A DNA stretch of 64,000 bases from Pseudomonas putida (GCF_028682455.1 NZ_JANHLD010000002.1:248001-312000), one strand, 5' to 3'; counted from the stretch's first letter, positions 1-9,715 are shown. Notes: a model not told the origin generated them from the sequence alone. Translations and numbers: made by a program.

Positions 1-52
1 AGACATTGGGCCGCCCCCGTCGCCGAGCGTGCGATGCAGGCGACCAGCGGCG

Positions 53-1243
53 CTACTCGCGCCCGCGCATGAAGAACCCCGCGACGTACTTGCGAAAGGT
101 GTCCAGGCTCTTGAAGTCGGCATAGCGCTTGAAGGTCTCGCCTTCGGGCTCCGGCCCCAGCGGCTGGTCGGTGAGTGATATCGACAGCACCCGGTCCTGG
201 TCGGCACTCAATACCAGGGTATCCATGCCCTGGCTGCCGATCACCGGGCGGCGCATGATCACCCGCACACCCTTGCCGGCCATCCAGTCGATCAATGAGA
301 CGAGCATCTTCAGCGGCTCGCGCTCTTCATCGCGATACACCGGGAAAAACTGACCGCGTGACAACACCGGCACGCTGGCGACATGGATCAGTTCATAGAA
401 GTGGCTGCCGGCGGTGGTGGGGGAGTAGATCGCCAGGGCCAGCAGCGGCCCCGGGGTCTTGCTGCCACCCCAGAGCAAATGGTGGCCCTGGAAGTCGAAG
501 CCCTCTTCGCTGCGCTCGTTGAACACCTTGCGTGTCTTGATCTGGTTGACGCAGTCGAGCATCAGGCCGTAGCGGCGATGGTTGCCGAAGGCGCTGGAGT
601 CACGCAGCCGGGCCTTGAGCATCATCATGTGCTTCATGTCCAGGCGGGTTTCCAGGTAGTTGCTGGCCGGAACCCGTTCGATCAGCGGATAGCGGCTGGC
701 CACGTTGCGCAGTTCGGCGAACTGGCCGGTGAGGTCCTTCTTCAGGTGGGTGGCGTAGACGTTCAGGCCGCTGGCCTCGATCAGGGTCAGCAACAGCGAT
801 AACAAGCGCTGCTGTTCGCGTTTCTCGCCGTTGCCGCCGTCCTGGCCCACAGCGCCGGTAGCACGCGGAAAATCACCGATCAGGCGCAAGGGCGTATCGG
901 GCGCCAGCCAGGCGGCGGGCACGCTGTCGAGCGCCTCGGCTTGGCCGGCTTCGCGCTCCTCCTTGATGAAGGCGCAGTCGGGGGCGTGCTCGGCGGTACC
1001 GGGATTGTTCTTCAAGAACAGGGTGCCGGTGTGGCTGTTGAGGTTGACATTGAGCACCGGCATTGCCCGTGGCAGGCAATCGCATGCCAGCCAGTGCCCG
1101 GCGGCCCGGATCTTGAGCAGTAGTTGATTGGCCTGCAGCAGGCGCGGACCTTCCAGGCTGCCCTGCACAAAACCGCGCAGCAGCTCGTCTTCGGCGGGGG
1201 TGAGGGTGCGCACCAGTGCGGCGTTTTTCTCGATGATTCTCAT
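53..1243 (-). CDS. Hypothetical protein with a CxC...HxxxC motif near the N terminus
   Basis: I do not recognise this family with confidence. The 396-residue protein has no signal peptide and no membrane segment. Near residues 54-90 it carries C-D-C and, about 30 residues later, H-A-P-D-C, which could bind a metal. The rest is mixed alpha/beta-looking sequence with no motif I can name. I chose the ATG at 1243 (MRIIEK). A TTG two codons upstream would also extend the frame but is less likely. The pattern faintly recalls DUF1173-type proteins, but this is only a resemblance. The neighbouring VOC gene runs the same way after a gap of about 80 bases. Confidence 0.6.
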   Translation of the reverse strand: MRIIEKNAALVRTLTPAEDELLRGFVQGSLEGPRLLQANQLLLKIRAAGHWLACDCLPRAMPVLNVNLNSHTGTLFLKNNPGTAEHAPDCAFIKEEREAGQAEALDSVPAAWLAPDTPLRLIGDFPRATGAVGQDGGNGEKREQQRLLSLLLTLIEASGLNVYATHLKKDLTGQFAELRNVASRYPLIERVPASNYLETRLDMKHMMMLKARLRDSSAFGNHRRYGLMLDCVNQIKTRKVFNERSEEGFDFQGHHLLWGGSKTPGPLLALAIYSPTTAGSHFYELIHVASVPVLSRGQFFPVYRDEEREPLKMLVSLIDWMAGKGVRVIMRRPVIGSQGMDTLVLSADQDRVLSISLTDQPLGPEPEGETFKRYADFKSLDTFRKYVAGFFMRGRE

Positions 1244-1326
1244 GGACAATCCTGGCCAGCCATCCTGTGCCTGCCACCTTAATGCAAAGCCCGGCCGACG
1301 GCCATTCGCCTGCCGGGCGTTGGGGG

Positions 1327-1794
1327 TTACTGCCCGCCGAACAGTTTTGCAGCGCGCGCGCGGATTTCTTCCACCGAGAGGTCTTCCTTGTGGGTAGAGA
1401 CGAACCAGAGGTTGCCGAACGGGTCTTTCAGGGTACCGCTACGGTCGCCGTAGAACTGGTCTTGCACGGCACTGACCTGGGTGGCCCCGGCCTTGATCGC
1501 CTGGGCATAGCGCGCATCGACATCCTCGACATACAGGTGCAGGCCAATGGCGGCGCCGCCCAGCGACTGGCTGCTGGTCAGCCCCCCGGCCTGGTCGCAG
1601 GGGTCGGCGAGCATGATCGAGGAATCACCGATCTTCAGCTCCGCATGGCCCACGCGCCCATCGGGGCCGTCGAGGCGGAACATCTCGACCGCACCGAAGG
1701 CGGCCTTGTAGAAGTCGATGGCTTTGGCAGCATCCTTGATGCCCAGGTAAGGGGTGATGCTGTGTTGTCCTTCGGGGATTGGTTTGACGGCCAT
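1327..1794 (-). CDS. VOC family protein (glyoxalase/bleomycin resistance fold, PhnB-like)
   Basis: A 155-residue vicinal-oxygen-chelate protein. It starts with the typical ITPYLGIKDAAKAIDFYKAAFG strand-helix unit and has a second module near LHLYVEDVDARYAQAIKAGA, ending with KDPFGNLWFVSTHKEDL. This is the layout of the YciI/PhnB-like VOC group often annotated as glyoxalase or 3-demethylubiquinone-like. The substrate cannot be deduced. The start at 1794 has a good purine-rich site (AAGGAGG) about 7 bases upstream. The longer frame reaching back to about 2103 runs into the aldehyde dehydrogenase gene and was rejected. Confidence 0.85.
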   Translation of the reverse strand: MAVKPIPEGQHSITPYLGIKDAAKAIDFYKAAFGAVEMFRLDGPDGRVGHAELKIGDSSIMLADPCDQAGGLTSSQSLGGAAIGLHLYVEDVDARYAQAIKAGATQVSAVQDQFYGDRSGTLKDPFGNLWFVSTHKEDLSVEEIRARAAKLFGGQ

Positions 1795-1901
1795 TTTATA
1801 GATCCTCCTTAAAGCGCCGTGGGTGATTGGCGCGAAACTGTATGTTTGTACAGTTTCGGTGATTCGGCAAATCAAAACCCACGGCGCTGGACGGACGGCA
1901 A

Positions 1902-3521
1902 CTAGAAAATGTAGTCGGTGGTCAGGAAGCTCGAGTCGCGGTTGCGGATGATGTCGCTGATCAACTGCTTGTTGCTCTCCTGGAACTTGGTGGCCACCAG
2001 GGTACGGATCGAGAACACCCGCAGCGCATCGTGAACCGACAGGGTGCCTTCGGCGGAGTTCTTGCGGCCGTTGAAGGGGTAGGTGTCCGGGCCACGCTGG
2101 CATTGGGCATTGAGGTTGATGCGCCCGACCTGGTTGGCGAAGGTGTCGACCAGGCGACCGACTTCAGCCGCATTGGTGCCGAAAATGCTCAACTGCTGGC
2201 CGAAATCGGAGTCGAGCACGTAGTCGATCACCGTCTGCAGGTCGCGGTAGGGCACCACTGGAACCACCGGGCCGAACTGCTCCTCCTGGTACACGCGCAT
2301 CTGTGCGGTCACCGGGTACAGCAGCGCAGGGTAGAAGAACGAACCGCGGCTGGCACCGCCGCCTTCATTGATGACCCGGGCGCCTTTGTCGATGGCATCG
2401 GCCACCAGGCCATTGAGGTAGTCGATCTTGCCGGCCTCGGGCAGCGGCGTCAGGCTCACACCCGGCTCCCACGGCATGCCGGGCTTGAGCGCGGCCAGCT
2501 TGCGCTGGAACTTGTCGAGAAAGCTGTCGACCACGGTCTCGTGCACGAACAGGATTTTCAGCGCCGTGCAGCGCTGGCCGTTGAACGACAGGGCGCCGGT
2601 GACCGCCTCGTTGACGGCGTTGTCCAGGTCGACCTCGGGCAGCACGATCCCCGGGTTCTTGGCATCCAGGCCCAGCGCCGCGCGCAGGCGATGCGGGCGT
2701 GGGTGGAGTTTTTTCAGGTCACTGGCAGCCTTGTTGGTGCCGATGAAGGCGAATACATCGATCTTGCCGCTGGCCATCAGCGCGCTGACCGTCTCGCGGC
2801 CGCGGCCATAGATGACATTGATCACCCCGGCCGGGAAGCTGTCGCGAAAGGCTTCGAGCAACGGGCGAATCAGCAGAACGCCGAACTTGGCGGGCTTGAA
2901 CACCACGGTATTACCCATGATCAGCGCGGGGATCAGGGTGGTGAAGGTCTCGTTGAGCGGGTAGTTGTAGGGGCCCATGCACAGTGCCACGCCCAGTGGT
3001 GCGCGGCGGATCTGGCCCAGGGTGTCCTGCTCCAGCTCGAACCGGCTGGAGCGTCGGTCCAGCTCCTTGAGCGCGCCGATGGTATCGACGATGTAGTCGC
3101 AGGTGCGGTCGAATTCCTTTTCCGAATCCTTGAGGTTCTTGCCGATCTCCCACATCAGCAGCTTGACCACGGCGCTGCGTTGTTCGCGCATTTTGGCCAG
3201 GAAGGTCTCGACATGCTGGATGCGCTCGGCGACGCGCATGGTCGGCCAGGCACCCCGGCCCTTGTCGTAGGCCTGCACGGCGGCGTCCAGGGCGGTGAGG
3301 GCGGTATCGGCATCGAGCAGGGGCGTCTTACCGAGGATCACTTGCGTCTCCTGGTCGCCTTCCTTGAGCCAGACCGGGCTGCGTACCGTGGCCAGGGGGC
3401 CGTCCCAGCGCTGCAACTGGCCGTTGACCAGGTATTGCGTTTGCTCCAGCGGCTCGCCCAGGCGGTACGCCTCGGGGATCTCGTTGGCGGTGGGAAACAG
3501 CGAATCGAGCAGACGGTCCAT
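1902..3521 (-). CDS. gapN: NADP-dependent glyceraldehyde-3-phosphate dehydrogenase-like aldehyde dehydrogenase
   Basis: A 539-residue ALDH-superfamily enzyme of the type annotated in Pseudomonas as non-phosphorylating NADP-GAPDH, which oxidises glyceraldehyde 3-phosphate to 3-phosphoglycerate in the cytoplasm. Family features include PLGVALCMGPYNYPLNE, FKPAKFG and the nucleophile region FNGQRCTALK. The usual general-base motif L-E-L-G-G-K-N-P reads L-G-L-D-A-K-N-P here, so the Glu position is Gly, and the Rossmann loop FxGSTxxG reads FIGTNKAA. The ATG at 3521 follows AGAGGTG at a good distance. A longer frame to 3572 lacks a better site. The GapN assignment is from family resemblance; the substrate is inferred. 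Confidence 0.75.
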   Translation of the reverse strand: MDRLLDSLFPTANEIPEAYRLGEPLEQTQYLVNGQLQRWDGPLATVRSPVWLKEGDQETQVILGKTPLLDADTALTALDAAVQAYDKGRGAWPTMRVAERIQHVETFLAKMREQRSAVVKLLMWEIGKNLKDSEKEFDRTCDYIVDTIGALKELDRRSSRFELEQDTLGQIRRAPLGVALCMGPYNYPLNETFTTLIPALIMGNTVVFKPAKFGVLLIRPLLEAFRDSFPAGVINVIYGRGRETVSALMASGKIDVFAFIGTNKAASDLKKLHPRPHRLRAALGLDAKNPGIVLPEVDLDNAVNEAVTGALSFNGQRCTALKILFVHETVVDSFLDKFQRKLAALKPGMPWEPGVSLTPLPEAGKIDYLNGLVADAIDKGARVINEGGGASRGSFFYPALLYPVTAQMRVYQEEQFGPVVPVVPYRDLQTVIDYVLDSDFGQQLSIFGTNAAEVGRLVDTFANQVGRINLNAQCQRGPDTYPFNGRKNSAEGTLSVHDALRVFSIRTLVATKFQESNKQLISDIIRNRDSSFLTTDYIF

Positions 3522-3660
3522 GGGCGCAGCACCTCTTTTTCTAGATTGGGTGAAACGTTTCAGTTCGAGCATAACGCCAGCGCGCTAAAAAAAGCCAGCC
3601 TCGCTCAATATTGCGTCACGGGCGCCGATAAAGCGTAAAGCCTGCGCAATTGACGGACCT

Positions 3661-5898
3661 ATGAGCACAAGAATCCTCGCCCTTGATGACAGTCTGGTCC
3701 TGCCCAGGAGTCTGCGCTCCACCTTGAATCGCCTGCTGCCGATCGGCTTTGCACTGATTGGCATCGGTTTGTCGGTGGCACTCGGTCGCCTCGATGTGCA
3801 ACGCCAGGAAAGTGAGCTGATCGCCAACGCCAGTGCCCGGTTGTCTGGCGTGCGTGCGGCCCTGGAGGCCCAGTTGCGCTCGGCGTTCGGCGAGACCGAA
3901 GGCATCGCCCAATTGATCAGTGCCGACGGGCAGATCACCCCCGAGCACTTTCACAATATGGCCCGCCAGGCCATCGCCTCGGTACCGCACATCCGGCATA
4001 TCTCCATCGCTCCCGGCGATGTCGTTGCCGACGTCTACCCGCTGCATGGCAACCAGAGCCTCATCGGCGTGGACTACCGCCACCTGCCCGACCAATACCC
4101 GCTGTTGCAGCGTGCGCGAGACCACTACAGCCCGGTGCTGGCCGGCCCTTTGCAGCTGTACCAGGGCGGCCGCGGGCTGATCTACCGGCGCCCGGTGTTT
4201 CTCAAGGGCCATAAAGGGGTAAAGCTGTATTGGGGCAATGTTTCCATCGTCGCCGATATAGATCGCCTGCTCAGCGCGGCTGGACTGGACCTTGACCCGG
4301 GCTTCGAGCTGGCCCTGCGCGGTGCCGACGGCCAGGGTGCGGTGGGGGGGATGATCTGGGGCGACCCCCAGTTGTTCGCGCGCCATCCGGTGACCGTCAA
4401 TGTCGATGTGCCAGGCGGGCTCTGGCAGCTGGCGGCCAGCCCGCTGGGCGGCTGGCCTTCCATGAGCCTGTTCGCATCGCCGCTGTTTCTGTTTGCCCTG
4501 ACCTGCACCGGGCTGTTCAGCCTGTTCGTCGCCCAGCTCAATCGCAGCAACCATGTGATCAACGTGCGCAACCGTGAGCTCAAGCAGTCCCAGGCGCAAC
4601 TTGAACGCATGGCGCACTATGACGCCATCACCGGGCTGCCCAATCGCTTGCTGTTCCAGCAGCGCTTGTGCGGCGCCCTGGACAAGGCAGAGCCTCTGGC
4701 CGTGCTGTTGCTGGATATCGACGGCTTCAAGCAGGTGAACGACAGCCTCGGCCATCACATGGGTGATCTGCTGTTGCAGCAGGCGACGGCGCGCTTCGCC
4801 CAGATGATCGACCCGGGCGATTGCGTGTGCCGCCTGGGTGGCGATGAGTTCGCCTTCTTGCTGATCGGCACCGAGGCATCCTGCGTGGTCCGGGTGCGGG
4901 CCTTGCTGCAGACTTTGCAACAGCCCTTCGAACTCAATGGCAACACCGCGCTGGTCACCGGCAGTATTGGCCTGGCCTGGTATCCACTCCACGGGCAGAG
5001 CGACGATGAGTTGCTGCGCCATGCCGACACGGCGATGTATGCGGCCAAGGAAAGCGGTCGCAATGCCTGGCGCCGCTATCACCCGGACATGACCCTGCGC
5101 CTGCAGCAACAGCTGTGCCTGGAACGAGCCTTGCGCCGTGCCTTGCAGCACAACGAATTCGAGCTGTGGTACCAGCCCAAGGTCGACCTGTTCACGGGGC
5201 GTGTGGAGGGCGCCGAAGCACTGTTGCGCTGGCATGACCCCGAACACGGGCTGGTGTCGCCGGCCGAGTTCATCCCCTTGGCAGAGCGCAGCGGGTTGAT
5301 CATTCCGTTGGGCGAGAGGGTTCTGGAACTGGTGTGCGCGCAACTGGCGGCCTGGCGCAGTGCCGATTGCTTGCCAGGCCCCGTGGCGATCAACGTGGCG
5401 GCCCTGCAGATCGAGCGCAGCGACTATGTGGCCAGCCTGACCCAGGCCCTGCAACGCTTCGACCTGCAGACGAGCATGCTGGAGGTGGAGATCACCGAAA
5501 GCCTGCTGATGGAAAGCCAGCAACACGCCTGTGCGGTGCTGGCCCAGTTGCAGCAGCTCGGCGTGGCCACGGCGGTGGACGACTTCGGCACCGGATACTC
5601 GTCGCTGGCTTACCTGAAGATGCTGCCCATCGATCACTTGAAGATCGATCGCGCCTTCATCAAGGACCTTCCGGACGATGACGATGGCGTGGCCATTACC
5701 CGGGCGATCATCGACCTGGGGCATGCACTGGGATTTCGCATCACTGCCGAAGGCATCGAAACCCGCGAGCAGTACGCGTTCCTGCGCAACGCCGGGTGTG
5801 ACCAGGGGCAGGGCTACCTGATCGGGCGGCCCATGCCGGCGCAACAGTTCGATCAATGGCTGCGCGCTGCCCAGCTGGAGCGCGAGCCACTGGGTTGA
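3661..5898 (+). CDS. CHASE-GGDEF-EAL cyclic-di-GMP signalling protein
   Basis: A 745-residue inner-membrane protein. One membrane segment lies near residues 22-40 and another near 280-300, with a periplasmic CHASE-type sensor between them. A GGDEF domain follows (CRLGGDEFAFLL, intact GGDEF; DNSLGH-like D-S-L-G-H-H). It ends with an EAL domain that has EGAEALLRW, DDFGTGYSSL and LKIDRAFI, so the main metal and catalytic residues of a phosphodiesterase appear present. It could make or destroy c-di-GMP. Intact EAL residues favour PDE activity with a possibly regulatory GGDEF. It stands alone, divergent from gapN, and converges on the LysR gene with a 1-base gap. Confidence 0.9.
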   Translation: MSTRILALDDSLVLPRSLRSTLNRLLPIGFALIGIGLSVALGRLDVQRQESELIANASARLSGVRAALEAQLRSAFGETEGIAQLISADGQITPEHFHNMARQAIASVPHIRHISIAPGDVVADVYPLHGNQSLIGVDYRHLPDQYPLLQRARDHYSPVLAGPLQLYQGGRGLIYRRPVFLKGHKGVKLYWGNVSIVADIDRLLSAAGLDLDPGFELALRGADGQGAVGGMIWGDPQLFARHPVTVNVDVPGGLWQLAASPLGGWPSMSLFASPLFLFALTCTGLFSLFVAQLNRSNHVINVRNRELKQSQAQLERMAHYDAITGLPNRLLFQQRLCGALDKAEPLAVLLLDIDGFKQVNDSLGHHMGDLLLQQATARFAQMIDPGDCVCRLGGDEFAFLLIGTEASCVVRVRALLQTLQQPFELNGNTALVTGSIGLAWYPLHGQSDDELLRHADTAMYAAKESGRNAWRRYHPDMTLRLQQQLCLERALRRALQHNEFELWYQPKVDLFTGRVEGAEALLRWHDPEHGLVSPAEFIPLAERSGLIIPLGERVLELVCAQLAAWRSADCLPGPVAINVAALQIERSDYVASLTQALQRFDLQTSMLEVEITESLLMESQQHACAVLAQLQQLGVATAVDDFGTGYSSLAYLKMLPIDHLKIDRAFIKDLPDDDDGVAITRAIIDLGHALGFRITAEGIETREQYAFLRNAGCDQGQGYLIGRPMPAQQFDQWLRAAQLEREPLG

Positions 5899-5899
5899 C

Positions 5900-6835
5900 C
5901 TAGGCCGGTGGGTGCAAGGTGCGGAACCCGTCGGCTTCTTCCACCAGCCAGTCATGCACCGCCCGCACGCCCGGGTGCGCCAGGCCGCCGGGTGGGTAGT
6001 GCAATACATAGCGCTTGTGGTTGGCGATGGCCGAGCCGAACGGCACGATCAACGTCCCGCGCTCGAGCTCGTCATTGAGCAGGGTGCGGCGGGCAATCGC
6101 CACGCCAATGCCGGCGATGGCCGCCTCGATGGTCAGGTGGTTGCGGTTGAAGGTATGACCGCGGCGTACATCCAGCCCGCCAGCGCCGATTCCGTGCAGG
6201 TAGAACTCCCATTCGGCGTACTCCGAGCTGCCGCGCCAGGCGGTGATGTCGTGCAGCAACGGATAGTGCGCAAGGTCTGCCGGGCCGTGCAGCGGCGGGC
6301 GGCCGCGCAGCAGGGCCGGGGAGCAGACCGGGAAGATCTGTTCGTCGAGCAGCGGCGTTGAATGCATGCCCGGATAGCTGCCGTCGTTGAGGTCGATGGC
6401 CAGGTCGAAGTCGCCTTCGTGCAGGGCCTGGCTGCTGTCTTCGGCCACCAGGCGCAGCTGGATGTCCGGGTAGCGTTGCTGCAGGCGGGGCAGGCGCGGG
6501 GTCAGCCACTTGGCCAGGAACGAGGGGATCGAGCGCAGGCGAAGCGTGCCGCGAATTTCGCCGGCGTCCAGGCGGCGCAATTCGGCATCGATACTGCCAT
6601 AGGCTTCGCTGACCGTCTGTGCCAGGCGCTGGCCTTCGGCCGTCAGCTCCACGCCCCGGGCGCGGCGCATGAACAGGCGAAAGCCCAGGCGCTCTTCCAG
6701 TTGTCGGATTTGTTGGCTAACTGCGCCCGGAGTGATGTGCAGTTCTTCGGCGCAACGGGTGAACGACAGGTGCCGCGCCGCGCAAGAAAATACGTGGAGC
6801 CAGACGTACATCTGGCCATTCATCTGTCGTCTCAT
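5900..6835 (-). CDS. LysR family transcriptional regulator, divergent from the serine deaminase gene
   Basis: An N-terminal winged HTH (residues about 10-70: ARHLSFTRCAEELHITPGAV) is followed by a LysR substrate-binding domain. It belongs to the GcvA/DsdC-like group by its ARHLSFTRCAEELH signature. Divergent placement from the L-serine ammonia-lyase and serine transporter genes suggests that it controls them, perhaps in response to serine; this is inference. Three in-frame ATGs (6835, 6823, 6811) compete and none has a strong ribosome site. 6823 would give the usual length before the HTH. Confidence 0.85.
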   Translation of the reverse strand: MRRQMNGQMYVWLHVFSCAARHLSFTRCAEELHITPGAVSQQIRQLEERLGFRLFMRRARGVELTAEGQRLAQTVSEAYGSIDAELRRLDAGEIRGTLRLRSIPSFLAKWLTPRLPRLQQRYPDIQLRLVAEDSSQALHEGDFDLAIDLNDGSYPGMHSTPLLDEQIFPVCSPALLRGRPPLHGPADLAHYPLLHDITAWRGSSEYAEWEFYLHGIGAGGLDVRRGHTFNRNHLTIEAAIAGIGVAIARRTLLNDELERGTLIVPFGSAIANHKRYVLHYPPGGLAHPGVRAVHDWLVEEADGFRTLHPPA

Positions 6836-6981
6836 CGTTTAGTACTGCTAAAGGCTTGCTTAGAAAGATTCGTTGGTCAATGCCACGGTGACCGGGCAGT
6901 ATCGCGCAACTTCGCGACACCCATCAATTTTTTCACAGCGCCGCAGGGTGACATTCGTCGCCTGAGCGTGCAGGCATTAGC
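6836..6981. promoter_or_regulatory. Divergent promoter region between LysR gene and sdaA
   Basis: A 146-base gap between divergent genes, where LysR proteins usually bind. It contains a GC-poorer stretch around 6838-6880, but I see no clear T-N11-A box or sigma70 pair that I would call. Confidence 0.4.
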
Positions 6982-8358
6982 ATGGCTATCAGTGTTTTCG
7001 ACCTTTTCAAGATTGGTATCGGGCCGTCCAGCTCCCATACCGTAGGCCCGATGCGGGCGGCTGCCACCTTTGCCCAGGCCTTGCGCGAGCAGGGCACCCT
7101 GGACCAGGTGAGTCGGGTGGAGGTTCGTCTGTACGGCTCGCTGTCGGCCACCGGCGTGGGCCATGCCACCGACCGCGCCTGCCTGCTCGGACTGATGGGC
7201 CAATGGCCGGACCAGATCGATCCGCAAAGCATCGAGCCACGCATTGCACAGCTGCAGGCCAGCCAGACGCTGTTGCTCGACGGCAGCCACGCGATTGCCT
7301 TCGATTGCAGCCGTGATGTGTTGCTGCTCGAAGAAAGCCTGCCCTACCACCCCAATGCCATGACCCTGGAGGCGAGCAGCGAGAGGGGCCTGTTGCTGCA
7401 ACAGACCTACTACTCGGTGGGTGGCGGTTTTATCGTCGAGGCCGCGCAGCTCGGCCAGGCGCAGAACGAAGCCGAGCAGGTACAGTTGCCCTACGATTTC
7501 GACAGCGCCGCCCAGTTGCTGGCGCTGTGCAAACTGCACCAGCTGCGCGTCAGCGAGCTGATGATGGCCAACGAGCGGGCCTGGCGCCCGGAGGCCGAAG
7601 TGCGCAGCGGCTTGCTCAAACTCTGGGCGGCCATGCGCGAGTGTGTCGACAACGGCTTGCGCAACGAAGGCATCCTGCCGGGTGGGCTGAAGGTCAAGCG
7701 CCGTGCTGCCAAGTTGCATCGCAGCTTGCAGGAGCTGGGCAAGCCCAACGTGATCGGCTCGACCCTGAGTGCCATGGAGTGGGTCAACCTGTTCGCGCTG
7801 GCGGTCAACGAAGAAAACGCCGCCGGCGGGCGCATGGTCACCGCGCCCACCAATGGCGCCGCGGGCATCATTCCCGCCGTGCTGCACTACTACATGAAAT
7901 TCAACCCCGACGCCTGTGACAACGACGTGGTCGACTTCCTGCTCAGCGCCGCTGCAGTGGGCATTTTGTGCAAGAAGAACGCGTCGATCTCGGGTGCCGA
8001 AGTGGGCTGCCAGGGTGAGGTGGGGTCTGCCTGCGCCATGGCCGCCGCGGGGCTGGCCGACGTACTGGGCGCAACCCCCATGCAGGTGGAGAACGCCGCC
8101 GAAATCGCCCTGGAACACAACCTTGGCCTGACCTGCGACCCGGTCGGCGGCCTGGTCCAGGTGCCGTGCATCGAGCGCAACGCCATTGCCGCGGTCAAGG
8201 CGATCAATGCCGTGCAAATGGCCCTGCGGGGTAATGGCGAGCACTTCATCTCGCTGGACCGGGTGATCCGCACCATGCGCGATACCGGCGCCGACATGCA
8301 TGCCAACTACAAGGAGACCTCGCGCGGCGGCCTGGCCGTCGCCTTCGTCGAGTGTTGA
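6982..8358 (+). CDS. sdaA: L-serine ammonia-lyase (serine deaminase), single-chain Fe-S type
   Basis: Converts L-serine to pyruvate and ammonia in the cytoplasm. The 458-residue protein has the fused beta and alpha domains of the bacterial SdaA/SdaB type. It starts with [21 protein letters not shown], the hallmark of the family. Conserved cysteines in [37 protein letters not shown] and the C terminus (FVEC) fit the [4Fe-4S] cluster and C-terminal tail. It is followed 58 bases later by a serine transporter, and the two probably form an operon for serine use. Confidence 0.95.
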   Translation: MAISVFDLFKIGIGPSSSHTVGPMRAAATFAQALREQGTLDQVSRVEVRLYGSLSATGVGHATDRACLLGLMGQWPDQIDPQSIEPRIAQLQASQTLLLDGSHAIAFDCSRDVLLLEESLPYHPNAMTLEASSERGLLLQQTYYSVGGGFIVEAAQLGQAQNEAEQVQLPYDFDSAAQLLALCKLHQLRVSELMMANERAWRPEAEVRSGLLKLWAAMRECVDNGLRNEGILPGGLKVKRRAAKLHRSLQELGKPNVIGSTLSAMEWVNLFALAVNEENAAGGRMVTAPTNGAAGIIPAVLHYYMKFNPDACDNDVVDFLLSAAAVGILCKKNASISGAEVGCQGEVGSACAMAAAGLADVLGATPMQVENAAEIALEHNLGLTCDPVGGLVQVPCIERNAIAAVKAINAVQMALRGNGEHFISLDRVIRTMRDTGADMHANYKETSRGGLAVAFVEC

Positions 8359-8389
8359 GCCCGCCCCTACAGCAAAGTTATTCATAAGC

Positions 8390-8400
8390 AACAAAAACAA
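8390..8400 (+). promoter_or_regulatory. Candidate Hfq/Crc (CA-motif) site ahead of the serine transporter
   Basis: Two overlapping AANAANAA matches (AACAAAAA and AAAAACAA) lie about 17-27 bases before the transporter ATG. Such motifs are bound by Hfq/Crc in Pseudomonas to repress translation of amino-acid uptake and catabolic genes. The sequence match is seen; its function is inferred. Confidence 0.55.
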
Positions 8401-8416
8401 CTACAAGGCAATATCG

Positions 8417-9715
8417 ATGACTGATGTAAACACCACCACCCTGACGGGTGCGCAAACGGCTGCGCCTGTACACAGCAAAGCCTGGAACCGCCAAGACACC
8501 ACCTGGGTGCTGGGCCTGTACGGTACCGCCATCGGCGCCGGCACCCTGTTCCTGCCGATCAACGCAGGGGTAGGGGGCTTCTGGCCGCTGCTGGTGCTGG
8601 CGCTGCTGGCCTTCCCCATGACCTTCTTCGCGCACCGTGGCCTGACCCGCTTCGTGCTCTCGGGCAAGCGCGGGGCAAGCGAAGACATCACCGAAGTGGT
8701 CGAGGAGCACTTTGGCGTCGGCGCCGGCAAGCTGATCACGCTGCTCTACTTCTTCGCCATCTTCCCGATCCTGCTGGTGTACAGCGTGGCGCTGACCAAC
8801 ACCCTGGGCAGCTTCATGGAGCACCAGTTGCACATCACCCCGCCACCCCGGGCGGTGCTGGCCTTGCTGCTGATCTGCGGCTTGATGATCGTGGTGCGCA
8901 GTGGCCAGGGCATCATCGTCAAGGTCATGAGCCTGCTGGTCTATCCCTTCGTCGCGGCGCTGCTGCTACTGGCCCTGAGCCTGATTCCCAACTGGAACGG
9001 CGCGTTCTTCGCCCAGGCCAGCGAAGGCATGCCCCTGGACCTGTTCTTCAAGACCCTGTGGCTGGCGATTCCGGTAATGGTGTTTTCCTTCAACCATTCG
9101 CCGATCATCTCGGCCTTTGCCGTTGACCAGAAGCACCGCTACGGCGAGCAGGCCGATGCCAAGAGCGGCAAGATCCTCGCAAGCGCCCATGTGATGATGG
9201 TGCTGACGGTCATGTTCTTCTGCTTCAGCTGCGTGCTGGCCCTGTCCCCGGCAGACCTGGCGGCGGCCAAGCAGCAGAACATCTCGATCCTGTCGTACCT
9301 GGCCAACCACTTCCAGACTCCGGTAATCGCCTTTGTCGCACCGCTGATTGCCTTGGTGGCAATCACCAAGTCGTTCCTGGGGCACTACATCGGTGCCAGC
9401 GAAGGCTTCCAGGGCCTGATCGTCAAGAGCCTGCGCGGCCGCGGCAAGCAACTGCCGGCCAAGCGCCTGGAACAGTTGACCGCATTGTTCATGGTGCTGG
9501 CCTGCTGGGTGGTGGCCACCCTCAACCCGAGCATTCTCGGCATGATCGAGAACCTCGGTGGGCCGATCATTGCCTGCCTGCTGTTCCTGATGCCGATGTA
9601 CGCGGTGCACAAGGTGCCGTCGCTGCGCAAGTACTCGGGCAAACTCTCCAATGTGTTCGTGGTACTGATCGGCCTGATCACCCTGTCGGCGATTCTCTAC
9701 TCCTTCCTCGCCTGA
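8417..9715 (+). CDS. sdaC: Serine/threonine:H+ symporter-like HAAAP family transporter
   Basis: A 432-residue inner-membrane protein with about 11 hydrophobic segments. It has the family's opening TTWVLGLYGTAIGAGTLFLP and an internal FNHSPIISAFAVDQK motif, both typical of SdaC/TdcC-like hydroxy/aromatic amino acid permeases. It follows serine deaminase, like the E. coli sdaCB pair in reversed order, which supports serine as substrate. The start at 8417 (MTDVNTTT) was chosen over an upstream extension that overlaps the deaminase gene. The A-rich leader suggests Hfq/Crc control. Confidence 0.9.
   Translation: MTDVNTTTLTGAQTAAPVHSKAWNRQDTTWVLGLYGTAIGAGTLFLPINAGVGGFWPLLVLALLAFPMTFFAHRGLTRFVLSGKRGASEDITEVVEEHFGVGAGKLITLLYFFAIFPILLVYSVALTNTLGSFMEHQLHITPPPRAVLALLLICGLMIVVRSGQGIIVKVMSLLVYPFVAALLLLALSLIPNWNGAFFAQASEGMPLDLFFKTLWLAIPVMVFSFNHSPIISAFAVDQKHRYGEQADAKSGKILASAHVMMVLTVMFFCFSCVLALSPADLAAAKQQNISILSYLANHFQTPVIAFVAPLIALVAITKSFLGHYIGASEGFQGLIVKSLRGRGKQLPAKRLEQLTALFMVLACWVVATLNPSILGMIENLGGPIIACLLFLMPMYAVHKVPSLRKYSGKLSNVFVVLIGLITLSAILYSFLA

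Noticed and set aside
2031..3638. 535-codon open frame on the plus strand
   Set aside because: It is the antisense of the gapN-like gene. The translation is low-complexity (H, Q, V-rich), with no domain or ribosome site; long antisense frames are common at this GC content.
3616..6009. 797-codon minus-strand open frame
   Set aside because: Antisense to the clear CHASE-GGDEF-EAL gene. It has no recognisable domain and a typical Gln/His-rich shadow composition.
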